Part shown: positions 19,588-30,420 of the stretch, piece by piece
How positions within the stretch are numbered: position 1 is the first letter of the stretch
Layout of the letters: the number at the start of each line of letters is the position of its first letter
Source of the DNA: Liopterus haemorrhoidalis
Taxonomy: Eukaryota > Arthropoda > Insecta > Coleoptera > Dytiscidae
Assembly: GCA_963971575.1 (NCBI GenBank)
Contig: OZ020616.1
Span: 22,090,713 to 22,154,712 of the forward strand
Length of the DNA: 64,000 bases
Reading direction: 5' to 3'
Program-made: the position numbers and the translations under genes
The notes under the pieces: model-generated
What the model was told of the DNA's origin: nothing
Database searches by the model: none
What the model saw: the letters and a program-made list of their open reading frames with translations, nothing else

Positions 19588-21358
19588 ATGTTATTCAAAA
19601 AAGCCATTATTCTTCGCAATTCTGGAAAAGCATACGTGTCCATATCTAAGAATCAAAAAATTGTTAAAGAACGACAGATGCGTCCACCTTGTGGAATAAA
19701 ATGCAGACTCAAGTGTTCATATAAAATTATTAATTAATACTTTATTCACGCAATCAAAATTACAAATTATAAAATAAACATAGTAGTTTATTATCCTATG
19801 TTTATTTTATATAAAATTATGGAAGACCAAAGAAGTGAAATTTTTGCAAATTTCTGGCGAATGGGTAATTTAACAAGGCAGCGCAATTTTATTTCGAAGT
19901 GTATGGAACAAATAAAACCATCTTATCGCTTTCAACAACCGAGAAGTAATAGACGCTTGAATAATCATTTCTATTTCGAAATTGATGGCTATAAAATTAG
20001 AGTGTGCAAAGAATTTTTTAAATCTACATTATACATCAATGACCGACCAATAAGAACGGTTATTGCAAAAATAGACAAAGGATTTGTAAGTGAAGATTTT
20101 CGAATGCACAAGAATTTAGCCCCGGAAGTAAAAGAATGCGTTCGAGATCATATCAACTCCATTCCACGAATCGGAAGCCACTACCTCCGCCAACAGACAA
20201 CACGAGAATTTATTGATGCAGGAAAATCTATTGCTCATATGTATGGAGATTATAAAGCATGTTCTGAAGAAAAGGAATTTCCAATTGTGCTTTTGTCAAC
20301 GTACACGTACCTTTTTAATCACGAGTTCAATATTTCTTTCTATGTACCAAAAAAAGACCAGTGCCAGCTTTGTGCGTCTTTTGAAAATGCTGAAAATGAG
20401 AAAAAAGATGCACTGAACGACATGTATGATAAGCATCAAAACGAAAAAAATTTATCTCGAGTAGTAAAAGCTGCGGATAAAAAAAAAAAAAAAAACAAAG
20501 TGAAAATTTTATTGTGGCCTGTTATGACTTGCAAGCAGTATTGCCTGCCCCGCGAGGAGATTTATCTGTTTTTTATTATAAGTCGAAATTAAATAGCTAC
20601 AATTTTACAGTTTCACAGCTTCAAAAAAATGAAGATGTTTATTGTTATTTTTTGCATCAAGGCGAATGTAACAGGGGTGCTACAGAAATTGACTCCTGTG
20701 TTTTCAAGTATTTACAGCAATTATCAAGTACCGCAAAAGATGCCATTAAAGTAGTTTTTTATTTCGATAACTGCAGAGGACAACAAAAAATGCCGTGTCT
20801 ACTTTAAATAATATTAAATCGATAACACATAAATTCCTGATTGCCGGACATACACAAAATGAGGGAGATAATATTCATTCTGTAATTGAAAAGGTAGTGA
20901 AAAGATCATTAAAATCTGGTCCCATTTATGTACCATACCAATATGTTTCTATAATACGTGGAGCTAAGAAACAAGGAAAGCCATACAAGGGTGTAGAACT
21001 GACACAAGAAAATTTTTATGATTTTAAGGATGCTTGTCAACATTATGGAAATAATTACTCAATGACCGATGATAAACAGCAGATTAAATTTAGAGACATT
21101 AAAATAATCAAAGTGGAAAAGGAAACCTCTGGAGCATTCTTTATCAAAACTTCTTATGGACAAAACGAATATGAAAAAATTGTCACAAACAACAAGAAAC
21201 GCCATTCTCACCAGTTCAGAATGCGGAATTTAAAAAAAGCATATTCAAAAGCATTAAATGTAGAAGATCGCAAAAAGTCCGACATAATGCGTCTGATCAA
21301 CGCCCACCATATACCTTCGGCTTATAAATTTTTTTATACTTTTGTTCAATCATTTTAG
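19588..21358 (+). pseudogene. Transposase-like protein of a family recurrent in insect genomes, broken
   Basis: Three frames join logically. The N-terminal part (19588-19730) holds a Cys-rich CGIKCRLKC motif and is cut by a 78-bp insertion. 19809-20480 carries VCKEFFKSTLYI, INSIPRIGSHYLR and VPKKDQCQLC. After a 17-A run, 20514-20790 has YDLQAVLPAPRGD, FYYKSKLNSYNFT and FDNCRGQQ. After a second shift, 20795-21358 has THKFLIAGHTQNEGD. I recognise this block order from abundant repetitive proteins in hemipterans and other insects; the spaced acidic motifs suggest an RNase H-like (DDE-type) transposase, but I cannot name the superfamily and found no convincing terminal repeats. The damage makes it non-functional. 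Confidence 0.6.
19731..19808. mobile_element. 78-bp insertion with 12-bp target duplication
   Basis: The sequence atataaaattat occurs on both sides (19719-19730 and 19809-19820). Skipping the insert and one copy restores the transposase-like frame. The insert contains the 13-bp inverted pair aaaataaacatag / ctatgtttatttt. The next in-frame ATG (19798) lies inside the insert and is not the ancestral start. Confidence 0.65.
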
Positions 21359-22533
21359 TATTTAATTTATTTTTTTTTCCTTTATAATTGAACGTATTTT
21401 CTTTTTATTTCATTATTACTTTGTGCTACATCTTTTTTTTTAACATTTTTTTTTTCAATATTTGTATTTATAAATAAAAAAATAATTACTATCGTATACA
21501 CTGCATTTTTTATTTTATTTAAAAATCAGCAAGTTATAAAATTGTATAGTTACTGTTAAAGAAATGTGACACAACTTAAAATAATTCATATTTTCAGTTA
21601 GCCCCACCCCTGTGGTAATAAAAATTCAAAATTATAATAAATTTAAATTATCAGCAAAATATATATCTAGATATTTCTTCCAGTAAATTTTTCTCTTAAC
21701 AAATAATTCTGCATTAATGTAGAGATAGTGTAATTAGTTTCAGTTTTTTCTTTTTCCTGCAAAACTATTCGCAAAAATCTTAAAATCGACACGAGTAAAC
21801 TCCCGTTTCTTGTCAACCGATTTTTACCAAAAGTTGCTCAACTCGTGCCATTGACGTCAAAAGCTTAAATATGAAGTTTCATAAAAATCCTTTTAGCCGA
21901 ATTTGCTCTACACGTGTACACAGACTGACGGACGGACAGACAGACATCATTTGCTAAAAATACTCAAAACCTTATGTAGGGACCGTGGAGATCCATCGAA
22001 ATATCAGAATTTCAAAATCGGTATGATCACAATACCTCCCTTATATATGTTGGCGGTCGGTAAAAAAAGCTTTAACTATCTTTAGTCACTCACTTATGCA
22101 AAATACATACGTTACATATATAGGAAAAATTGGATAACTCTATCTGGTTTTACAACTTAACGTATAACAAAAAGATTAAAATCTTTTTCTTGCTTTTATA
22201 TTTGTAAAATCTCTTATGCCTGGTTGCAAGAATGGAGATTCTCAGATCAACTGTTCTCAAATCACCGTTGATACCAGATTAATTTTTCACACCGTTGTTT
22301 GAATGCAAGATCAGTTGATCGTTCATTTCATAATTTTTACTGGGGCATGTAATTGTGAATGAACTAACCTAACCTAAAATTTTATTCCATCTGTCAAATT
22401 GTTACACATAATAAGTTTGTTATTAGTTTGAATATTAGTTTAAATATTTGTTATTATTTTAATATTAGTTTAAAAATAAGTTTATTAGTTTAAATATGAG
22501 TTTATTAGTTTATTTATTTACTATTATAATATA
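21359..22533. other. Repeat debris, no gene seen
   Basis: AT-rich. 21760-22070 contains a gacggacggacagacagac tract and the block described under 18482-19587. 22380-22510 is low-complexity tattagtttaaa repetition. tgcctggttgcaagaat at 22217 recurs inverted at 34500-34515 (attcttgcaaccgggca), which suggests one end of another short element family. Confidence 0.4.
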
Positions 22534-22865
22534 TGTCTCATTTTGTAATACGAAACTAAGAGGGAAATTTCATTTTTTATGTTGTATATTTAAAATATGA
22601 TCTTAGGGTGGTTATTCTGAAGTGGCACCTTTCAAAATATTTGACATATCTATCACAATTTTGACATGTCAATCGCAATTTTGACATGTCAATTTGTTAT
22701 CTGACATCCTATATAGTTTTTGAGTGAATATAACCTCGATATAATAAAACTTAACCAAATATTTAAAAGCCAGATTTACAAGTTCACATGTTTCTATAAA
22801 AGTCTATTTACACCACTACAGTTACCAAAGTAACCAGATCTAGTTTCGTATTACAAAATGAGACA
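22534..22865. mobile_element. MITE-A copy 2
   Basis: Uninterrupted copy: tgtctcattttgtaatacg at left, the inverse ending gagaca at right, ttgacatgtcaa palindromes inside. The interior is inverted relative to copy 1. About 330 bp. Confidence 0.85.
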
Positions 22866-22946
22866 GATTATATCATTAGTTTTGTTACACTACAATAATT
22901 CAGTTTGTTTCTTTCCTTTTAGTTATTAATATTACATTTTATAATC

Positions 22947-23119
22947 CGTCTCAATTTGTAATACGAAACCAGATCTGGTTACTTTGGTGACTGTTGAGGT
23001 GTAAACAGACTTTGGCGTATCCATATGAACCAATACTATGATAAAATTATAAATGTATTGTCAATATACAACATAAAAAATGAACTTTCACTATTAGTTC
23101 CGTATTACAAAATGAGACA
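22947..23119. mobile_element. MITE-A copy 3, internally deleted
   Basis: It begins cgtctcaatttgtaatacg with gatctggttactttggtgac following, and ends cgtattacaaaatgagaca. Only ~170 bp, so the middle of the element is missing. Confidence 0.8.
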
Positions 23120-23232
23120 AATAATAGTTAATATAGATATATTTTTTCATATTTTGTATTAGATTAGTATTGCCTGTTAGTTGCTTAATTAAAATTAAAT
23201 TAGTTTTTTCCATTATTCTATAGATTAGTGTA

Positions 23233-23387
23233 TAAGCAGTTCACTTTTGTAAGAACAAACTAATAGGAAATTTTGTTTCCAATAGTTTGCACATATGAAG
23301 CTGTATGTCATGTTGGTATTAAAAAATGTCACTTTTTTAAAATATCGATCCATTAATAATGAAAAATGATATCTTAATTATAATGAT
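23233..23387 (-). mobile_element. MITE-D old copy, first segment
   Basis: It begins taagcagttcacttttgtaa after TA and proceeds through tgtatgtcatgttggtatt to the BEL insertion point (atgat, 23383-23387). The copy continues at 30657-30764 and ends at 32812-32839. In the inverse orientation it follows the intact copy at 54519 block by block. Confidence 0.85.
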
Positions 23388-23661
23388 TGTTTGGTTTGTT
23401 GAAATTGTCAAAAATATAGTAGGCCTGAAAAACAAACCAAGCAGTTGTTGACAAATAAAAGATGAATTGCGAGTTCAACAGATTCTTTAAAATTAAAAAA
23501 AAGACAATTTTAAATTGAAGAAAAAGGCAAAAATCCACAGAATTTGGCATATCTGGAAAGAATTTATTTTATAGGAAAATAAATATTTAAAAATTTAGGT
23601 TTGTATATTTTCTGACAATCAAGAATATTAAAAAGTTACAGTCCACTCAAGATCATCGACA
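23388..23661 (+). repeat. BEL/Pao 5' LTR
   Basis: 274 bp from tgtttggttt to catcgaca. Positions from 23424 on match the 3' LTR with only a few differences. The sequence after it (tttttggtccaatcgagcc) resembles the leader commonly seen just inside insect BEL LTRs. The initial ~36 bp have no counterpart in the shortened 3' LTR. Confidence 0.85.
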
Positions 23662-23782
23662 TTTTTGGTCCAATCGAGCCTGATTGCAGAAAATTATACA
23701 TAACCCCAGCAGAGATAGCTATTTTGTTGCATGCGGAACCTTTTTCTTGGGAACAAGCAGGTACGTGAATTTATTGTAGAAT

Positions 23783-25249
23783 TTGTTGTCAATGACCAAT
23801 AAAAGAAATATGGAGGCTGAATTAAAAAAACTTACATTTAAACGAACTGCTTGTACTAGTCAATTAGAGCGGTTAAAAAGATTTTTTGATGAATTGAATC
23901 CAGATAGTGTAACTCCTTTAATTATACAAGAATTGATAAATAAATCAAAAATATTAGATTCAATGCTTCAATACTATAATGATATTCAATTAGAAATAGA
24001 GATTTTGACCGAAAAAGAGGATAATGATATTCGGGAAAAATTTGAAAATGCATATTCTGTCTTAAAGGCTCAAATAGATCTTTTCTTGCAAAAGCATACC
24101 ACAAGTTTTGATACAGAATCAAGTTTATTGCAGACTCCAAATGCTCAGGCAAATAAACAAAAGAGAGTAAAATTACCTGCAATAAATTTACCTAATTTTT
24201 ATGGCAATTATGAACAGTGGGTCGAGTTTCGCGATACTTTTAAGTCGTTAATTCATGAAAATAATTTGTTGTCCGATGTTGAAAAATTACAATATCTGAA
24301 ATTGTCACTTAAGAATAGAGCGGCTAATATACTGAGTTCATTGTCAATTACTAATGCTAATTATCGAGTAGCTTGGGATCTTTTACTTGAAAGATATGAA
24401 AACAAGCGTCTAATCATTCGAAATCATGTAGACTTTTTGTTTGATTATCCACCTATTCAAAAGGAATCTCATTTTAAATTGAGAGACTTAGTAGATTCGT
24501 TTAACAAACATCTCAGGTCGTTAAAAACATTAAGTCAACCTGTCGAGTCGTGGGATACGCTTATTATTCATTTAATTGTATCAAAATTAGACCTCATGAG
24601 CAAACAGGAATGGCAAAAATTGAAAATTGATACTGAGCTACCAACTTTTGACCAAATGAAAAAATTTCTTAATAAACGATGCGATGATCTTGAAGCACTT
24701 TCCAAAGGTGCTAACAAAACGCGTATTTCTTCAGTAAATTCCATTAAGTCAAACGCAGTATTAAATGACTCTATTGAATGTAAATTATGCAAGGGTGATC
24801 ATAACATATATAATTGCAAAGTTTTTCTCAATCAATCAGTCAATGAACGTCAAAAAACGGTTAGAAAGTTGCATTTATGTTACAATTGCTTGAAACGTGG
24901 TCATGCGTTTAGAGAATGTAAATCTAGTAAATGTTCGCAGTGTCATCGTAGACATAATACGCTTTTGCATACTTTAGATAATAATAAAGAGAGTGCAGTT
25001 TACAATTATTCTGAAAATGATCATGCGCAATCCTCCAGGCAAGAAGACAATATTTCGAAAAATAGCTATATCGTTTCACAGGTGCTCTATTCGGTTCCCG
25101 ATAAACACAATAATTATGTTTTATTGGCGACAGCTATTGTTACGGTTTATGATATAAAAAATATTCCGCATAAATTTAGAGTTCTACTAGATACAGGTAG
25201 TCAAGGAAATTTTATTTCAGAAAATGCTATTATAAAACTTGGGATATAG
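23783..25249 (+). pseudogene. BEL/Pao gag with start of protease
   Basis: 488 residues. Residues 1-110 are Lys/Glu-rich and probably coiled-coil. KLPAINLPNFYGNYEQWVEF (130-149) is the hallmark of the DUF1759 gag domain. Two CCHC zinc knuckles (C333-C345 and C366-C379) and a further CxxC...H motif follow. The aspartic protease begins with LLDTGSQ (468-474), catalytic D470. A UAG stop interrupts the frame here and the protease continues in the same frame afterwards. In intact BEL elements gag and pol form one polyprotein that packages and processes the RNA. The start at 23783 is the first ATG after the leader; an ATG at 23792 is equally possible. Confidence 0.9.
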
Positions 25250-25645
25250 CAAATAAAATGTAGTTCTGATATTGTTGGAGTTAACATATCCAATTCACAC
25301 GTTAACTATAAATCGCGACTTAGAATATTTAATATGACAGAAGACTACAATTTTGAAGTATCTTGTTTTGTATTACCTCATGTGACGGCTAAGTTACCGA
25401 AAATATTGCTATCAGGTTTTTGTTCACCGGAAGATATCATGCTGGCCGATCCTGAATTTTATAATGGCGGAAATATAGACATTTTATTGGGTGCAGATAT
25501 ATTTTGGTCTGTTATGGGTACGCGGCGTAGATCTTTGGGTCATAAAAAGCCAATACTATATGAAACCAAACTCGGTTGGTTATTATTAGGTGGCAAAATG
25601 CAACTGCGGGACTCATACGCAAGCACTCATCGAATGTTTGCGTAA
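25250..25645 (+). pseudogene. BEL/Pao protease, C-terminal part
   Basis: Continues the gag frame after one stop. From 25334 it has VSCFVLPHVTAKLPK, IDILLGADIFW and TKLGWLLLGG, which match the DUF1758-type aspartic protease and its tail as found in BEL polyproteins. The frame is lost near 25620-25645, where one or two bases have been gained or lost; the conserved sequence resumes in another frame just downstream. Confidence 0.85.
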
Positions 25646-26257
25646 ATGATTATGGTAACAAATTGTCCGAACAAATGAAAGCATTTTGGGAAATAGAAAA
25701 TATAAAAAATTAACCAGTTCGTTCATTAGATGAGCAATTTTGTGAGGACCATTTTGTTAAAACGCATACCAGAGATAACGTTGGAAGATTCGTGGTCGAA
25801 ATTCCATTTAATGAAAAAATTGTCGAATTAGGCGAATCTCGAGAATTAGCATTAAAAAGATTTTTATCTCTAGAGAAACGGTTAAGTGCTGATTCAGAGG
25901 TTAAGAAAAAATATGGTGATTTTATGAACGAATATATAACTTTGGGTCATATGTCACAAAATTCCGCACCATGCTGTTTTTAAGTCGGAAAATAATCAAC
26001 AAAAAATAAGGGTAGTTTTTGACGCTACGGACAAAACTACAACGGGAAGCTCATTAAATGACGTTCAATTTGTGGGACCCACTGTACAGAATGAATTATT
26101 TTCAATTTTATTGAGATTTAGACAGTACAATCATGTTATGGTGGCGGACATAGTAAAAATGTATAGGTAGGTATTAATTGCGGAAAAACATAGACGATAT
26201 CAATTAATATTTTAGCGTAATGATCCCTCAGAAACATTAAAAGAATACAAGTTAAAT
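25646..26257 (+). pseudogene. BEL/Pao linker and N-terminal reverse transcriptase
   Basis: Reads, with shifts, through a linker (LDEQFCEDHFVKTH), VEIPFNEKIVELGESRELAL and FMNEYITLGHMS (25792-25960) into RT motifs: KIRVVFDATDKT (catalytic-fold strand), LNDVQFVGPTVQ and ILLRFRQY, then ADIVKMYR. It carries stop codons and two frame changes. At 26245-26257 it is cut by an ~820-bp insertion that duplicates 13-14 bases of the coding sequence. Confidence 0.8.
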
Positions 26258-27077
26258 TCCTTCATAGTTGGTTTGAAAAAACATAGTCACAAAATTCGTT
26301 ACAGATTAATTTTTAGAGCTGTGAACGCTGTCATTAAACGTTAAAACTGTCTACTAAATTTATCCACAACGTACAATGTATAGACAACTAATTTTATTAT
26401 CAACTTTTTCCTTAACGCTTTTTCAGATATATTGATTCAGATATAAAAAGTAAAAAAGTTTTTTTAAATTTTTTTTATTTGCATCATTTTCAACATATGA
26501 TTTATGTTTTTGCCTCTATCATAGATTCAGATATAAAAAGTAAAACAGTTTTTTTTATTTATTTTTTTTTATTTGCATCATTTTCAACATATGATTTATG
26601 ATTTGCTTCTATCATAGATTCAGATATAAAAAGTAAAACAGTTTTTTTTAATTTTTTTTATTTGCATCATTTTCAACATATGATTTATGTTTTTGCCTCT
26701 ATCATACAATCAGCACAATAATTTTAAGATTTTAAAATTTTATAGTTTATTATCGTTAAGTACAAATAAGTTTAATTGCTATTCTTATATTATAAATATA
26801 GAAAGTATAAATCATTCCAATATGACTTTATGATAGATATATTGAACATACAGGGTAGTAATCAGTACAGGTTTTTTATTTTACAATTTATTTTTCCTGT
26901 AAAATCCAGCATTCATTGTAAAAAAATTAAATATTGTTAAATGTAAAAACAAGATTTATGTAAATAGTATATGGGTAATACTAGGAGTATAAGCTATCAC
27001 TATTGTACATGTTCTACACACAATGTAATATATTTTTATCAAAGACAATAAAAGAAATTTTAAATATAAAATATAAA
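26258..27077. mobile_element. ~820-bp insertion in the BEL reverse transcriptase
   Basis: The sequence atacaagttaaat occurs on both sides (26245-26257 and 27078-27090), and the RT frame resumes after it. A 13-14-bp duplication with an A-rich end (aatataaaatataaa) suggests retroposition. The interior has three ~90-bp tandem units starting at 26434, 26524 and 26617 (gattcagatataaaaagtaa, tttgcatcattttcaacata). No coding resemblance; family unknown. Confidence 0.65.
26434..26704. repeat. ~90-bp tandem repeat, three copies
   Basis: gattcagatataaaaagtaa begins each unit and catatgatttatg lies toward its end. The periods are 90 and 93 bp. The array lies wholly inside the insertion at 26258-27077. 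Confidence 0.85.
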
Positions 27078-27090
27078 ATACAAGTTAAAT

Positions 27091-27756
27091 ACTGTAACTT
27101 ATGGTCAGGCTTGTGCACCATTTTTGGCCATACGAAGTTTGATGCAATTAGGCATAGAAATTGAGAGGGATGATCCAGTTGTCGCAAATATAATCAAAAA
27201 CGATTTTTATGTAGACGATTTGTTAACAGGAGCGAACACTATTTCAGAATTAATTAATTTGAAAAATAAACTAACAAATGTTTTAGTTCGTGACGGTTTT
27301 GAACTCAGTAAATGGAGCTCAAACACACAAGAAATATTTAAAGAGGAATCAAAAAATACAATTTCTTTCCTACAAGAAAGAAATAAAGCTCTTGGTATTC
27401 ATTGGTTACCTCATGAAGATGTGTTGTGCTATTCGGTGAAAGAAATAAAGCAGTACGCGATTTTAACAAAACGTAATACATTATCGGCTGTGTCACAATT
27501 GTTTGACCCGCTAGGTATTCTCGGCCCTATCAATATTTGGGCAAAATTATTTATTCAAAAATTATGGCAATTTAATTTAGATTGGGATGATCCATTGCCA
27601 GATAATTTAACTAATGATTGGATTGAATTTCGCAAGCAATTACATTTTATAGAACAAATAAAAATCACACGAAAAATGATAGGCGAAACTTCATGCGATC
27701 TAGAAATTCACGGTTTCGCAGACGGTAGCGAGAAAGCATACGGTTGTTGCATTTAA
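27091..27756 (+). pseudogene. BEL/Pao reverse transcriptase palm and connection
   Basis: After the insertion the RT resumes. From the ATG at 27124, the catalytic box FYVDDLLTGA is at residues 28-37 (YVDD, 27208-27219), followed by GFELSKWSSN, LGIHWLPHEDVLCY, LSAVSQLFDPLGILGPI and the FADGSEKAYG strand that opens RNase H. A UAA stop ends this frame, and the RNase H continues in the same frame beyond it. These residues match the order found in BEL polyproteins closely, so this is the best-preserved part of pol. Confidence 0.9.
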
Positions 27757-28177
27757 GTTAGATCGTGTTATTCAATAAATGTTAACTTTATTGCTAATTT
27801 GCTATGTGCTAAATCTAGGGTAGCCCCATTAAAGAAATTATCGCTGCCCAGACTAGAATTGTGTAGTGCAGTGTCACTTGTTAAGTTAATGCGTAAGGTA
27901 AAGGAATCGTTATCAGTAGACATTAACAAAGTTTTCTATTGGTCTGATTCTCAAGTTGTGTTGCACTGGATAAAAAATACGTCAACACCATGGAAAACTT
28001 TCGTGGCTAATAGGGTTTCCATTATTCAAACTTTAAGTGATGTTAATCATTGGAATCATGTAAATTCGGTCGATAACCCAGCTGACATAATATCGCGAGG
28101 ATTATTTCCTAAGAATATTATAGAATCAAAGTTATGGTTTCACGGTCCTAGTTGGCTGCAGTTAGACAAGGAAAAAT
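27757..28177 (+). pseudogene. BEL/Pao RNase H region
   Basis: In frame with the preceding RT after one stop. It shows VAPLKKLSLPRLELCSAV, VFYWSDSQVVLHWI (with the catalytic Asp in SDS), FVANRVSIIQ and VNSVDNPADIISRG, the classic BEL RNase H and tail motifs. The apparent C-terminus after W (28176) is encoded by the Merlin insertion and is not BEL sequence. Confidence 0.9.
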
Positions 28178-29182
28178 GGTTAATGTTCCGTATAAGTCCA
28201 CCAGGCATAACTCGTCAGACAGAACGTGTATGCTAGTTGGAATGAGATTTGGTCTTGACGAAGCGCCGCCCCCTTTCTTTCAAAACATAACATTTACGAT
28301 TCTGAAATCTAAATAAGTACTTGATAGTTATACGTTTTGAAATCCAAGCAATTATTTAATAAGTGTTTGTTAACATTTAGCTCGTATTAAGGTTTTTAAA
28401 GAAAAACTTGAATAACGAAATTTCAGTATTTATACGCTTAAAGTCATATTTAAATAGATTGAATGAGATTTATAGTATACATATGTTGAAAAAACTAACT
28501 GTATTAAAATAGAGAATCCTGAAATTATCAATATATTCCGACCTACCAATTTTATGTCTAAAATAGGACATTCCGTTTTTCATCGCATTCATACATACCA
28601 AATTATGTAAATGTATTAAAAATGTATAAAGCATTTATATATCTTCACTATATGCAAACAAACAATGATAAAACTAGTAGGCAAATCCAGAGCCGTGAAA
28701 ATCGCCACGAAATACCTTTTTATATAAAATTATCCATCCTTTTTATAACTCTTTGAAGTTGTACGCGATAAAATTTAGCTATCACATTTTGGGTTTAAAT
28801 TTGGGAAAAATTGGATAGCATTTAGATCACATTGCAATTATATAAATCAGGGATCTGGGAACTTTTTGGGACATTTACATTCAGACACAATCAGACCCTC
28901 ATTCATACACCACCTTAACACCTCTTTCATATCCTTACTCTCTATATTACTTAAAAAAATGAAATAATTATCAGCCATTTTCCAAGTTTCAGGAACTATG
29001 TAAATAACACCTGTGTAGACACCGTCCTCCCTTGATTCTAAATTGCACAAAAGTTGTGTCTGATTACACCGAGCACATATGCAAGAATGATTACTATTGG
29101 TTCCCCACTCATACATATATTCTATTCTAAACATACAGCCTAGTTCTAATTTGACTTGGTGGACTTATACGGAACATTAACC
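28178..29182 (-). mobile_element. Merlin-type DNA transposon, internally deleted
   Basis: The 26-bp terminal inverted repeats begin ggttaatgttccgtataagt. A perfect 8-bp target duplication ggaaaaat (28170-28177 and 29183-29190) lies in the BEL coding sequence, which reads straight on across it. 8-9-bp duplications and GG termini are Merlin (IS1016-like) traits. A transposase N-terminal fragment (28847-29134) supports this. The span of 1005 bp is slightly shorter than a full element would be. Confidence 0.75.
28847..29134 (-). pseudogene. Merlin/IS1016-like transposase, N-terminal fragment
   Basis: 95 residues. The C-terminal part (NIESKDMKEVLRWCMNEGLI followed by CKCPKKF) follows the pattern of the conserved start of Merlin transposases: a helix ending in a rule-like EGLI, then a CxC/CxxC zinc motif. 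An upstream CARC...C motif is also present. In IS1016-like enzymes this N-terminal zinc region precedes the DDE core, which is absent here, so the fragment cannot catalyse transposition. The frame opens near the right inverted repeat, as expected for the start of the gene. An unrelated small protein cannot be excluded from this short stretch. Confidence 0.55.
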
Positions 29183-29190
29183 GGAAAAAT

Positions 29191-29625
29191 GGCCAAAAAT
29201 AATAGTCACAGATGATAATAAAATGATGTTAGAATCAAAACGAGTAAACACGGTTACTGACATAGCACAATTTAACCTTTTTGATAGATTTTCAAATTAT
29301 AATAGGCTTACAAGAGTCTTTACATATATTTTGAGATTTAACAATAATGCTAAGAATAAGAAATTTCGAACAAGGGGTGAAATTACTTTAAGTGAAATTA
29401 ACAAGGCTACTTACTATAAAGTTAATATCGATAATACAGACTAAAACCTTTAGCCAAGAGATTGCTGATTTAAAGTAAAACAAACCCATTTCAAAGGGAA
29501 GCACACTTATAACGTTAAACCCGTTTTTAGACACAGATAACTTACTACGTGTTGGCGGTAGATTAAGTAATACAATGTATAGTTATGATAAAAAATGTCC
29601 GATTTTATTATTGGATAGACCAAAG
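29191..29625 (+). pseudogene. BEL/Pao segment between RNase H and integrase
   Basis: Directly after the Merlin target duplication the BEL frame resumes with PKIIVTDD. It continues through FDRFSNYNRLTRVFTYILRF (29280-29340) and, after frame damage near 29440-29500, LNPFLDTDNLLRVGGRLSN and CPILLLD. These are standard BEL motifs upstream of the integrase zinc finger. The segment ends at the insertion at 29626. Confidence 0.85.
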
Positions 29626-29790
29626 TAAAAATGAATATTATTACTCAAAATACAATCTTTATTTTAATTCATATTACAACATAAAATATATATCAGCAAT
29701 CTGTCATATTCCAAATTCCGATTAATAACTCTTCTTTTTTTCTAAGCCACCTTATTAAATTTTCAACATAATCAACATTTATTACCTCGG
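29626..29790 (-). mobile_element. 165-bp insertion resembling a transcript 3' end
   Basis: It interrupts BEL between DRPK and the integrase; a 3-bp aag lies on both sides. On the minus strand it is open for 31 codons (VDYVENLIRWLRKKEELLIG, then a UGA) and has AATAAA ~75 bases after the stop. That layout is a gene or element C-terminus with its 3' UTR. I do not recognise the peptide. The duplication is too short to prove the mechanism. Confidence 0.5.
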
Positions 29791-30420
29791 AAGCACAAAT
29801 TTACTATTCTGTTATTCATGTATGAGCACAAAAGATTGCTTCACTGCGGTTCTCAAACACTTTTAAATGCAATAAGAGAAAAATTTTGGCCAATTGCAGG
29901 GAAATGTCTAGCAAAAAAGATAACCAGAGAATGCATTATATGTTTTAAATCTCACCCTCGAGAATATAATTATAAAATGGGAGATTTACTTTCCAGACGA
30001 ATTACCCCCAGTCACCCATTTGAGACATGTGGTACAGATTTTGCTGGACCATTTTACATAAAAGATCGGTTAACTCGAAGTCCTAAATTGATCAAAACAT
30101 ATGTGTGTATTTTTATCTGTTTTGTTACAAAAGCGGTGCATTTGGAGATGGTTGTAGATTTAACTACAAAATCATTTATTGCTGCATTTAAACGTTTTGT
30201 TGCACGCAGAGGTCTATGTAGTAATATATATTCAGATAACGGAACAAACTATGTAGGAGCTAATAATGAATTATTAGAGCTGTATACATTTTTAAATGAC
30301 AATAAATCAACCTTAAATTGCTTTATGGTTGAATATAAAATAAATTGGCATTTTTCGCCACCAAATTCCCCACATTTCGGTGGATTATGGGAAAGTGCAG
30401 TTCGAATAATGAAATCTCAC
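29791..30420 (+). pseudogene. BEL/Pao integrase, C-terminally truncated
   Basis: From the ATG at 29818 the 201 residues hold an HHCC zinc finger (H4, H9, C39, C42) and the DDE catalytic triad: D74 in CGTDFAGPF, D140 in YSDNGTNYVG, and E192 in SPHFGGLWESA. Integrase inserts the reverse-transcribed DNA. The frame stops at 30421 exactly where LTR sequence begins, so the C-terminal domain and the first ~36 bp of the 3' LTR are missing. The catalytic triad survives but the protein is truncated and its polyprotein context is lost. Confidence 0.9.

Noticed and set aside
19588..19820. The 19731-19808 segment as a spliceosomal intron
   Set aside because: It does not begin GT or end AG at the frame-compatible points, and it is flanked by a 12-bp direct duplication.
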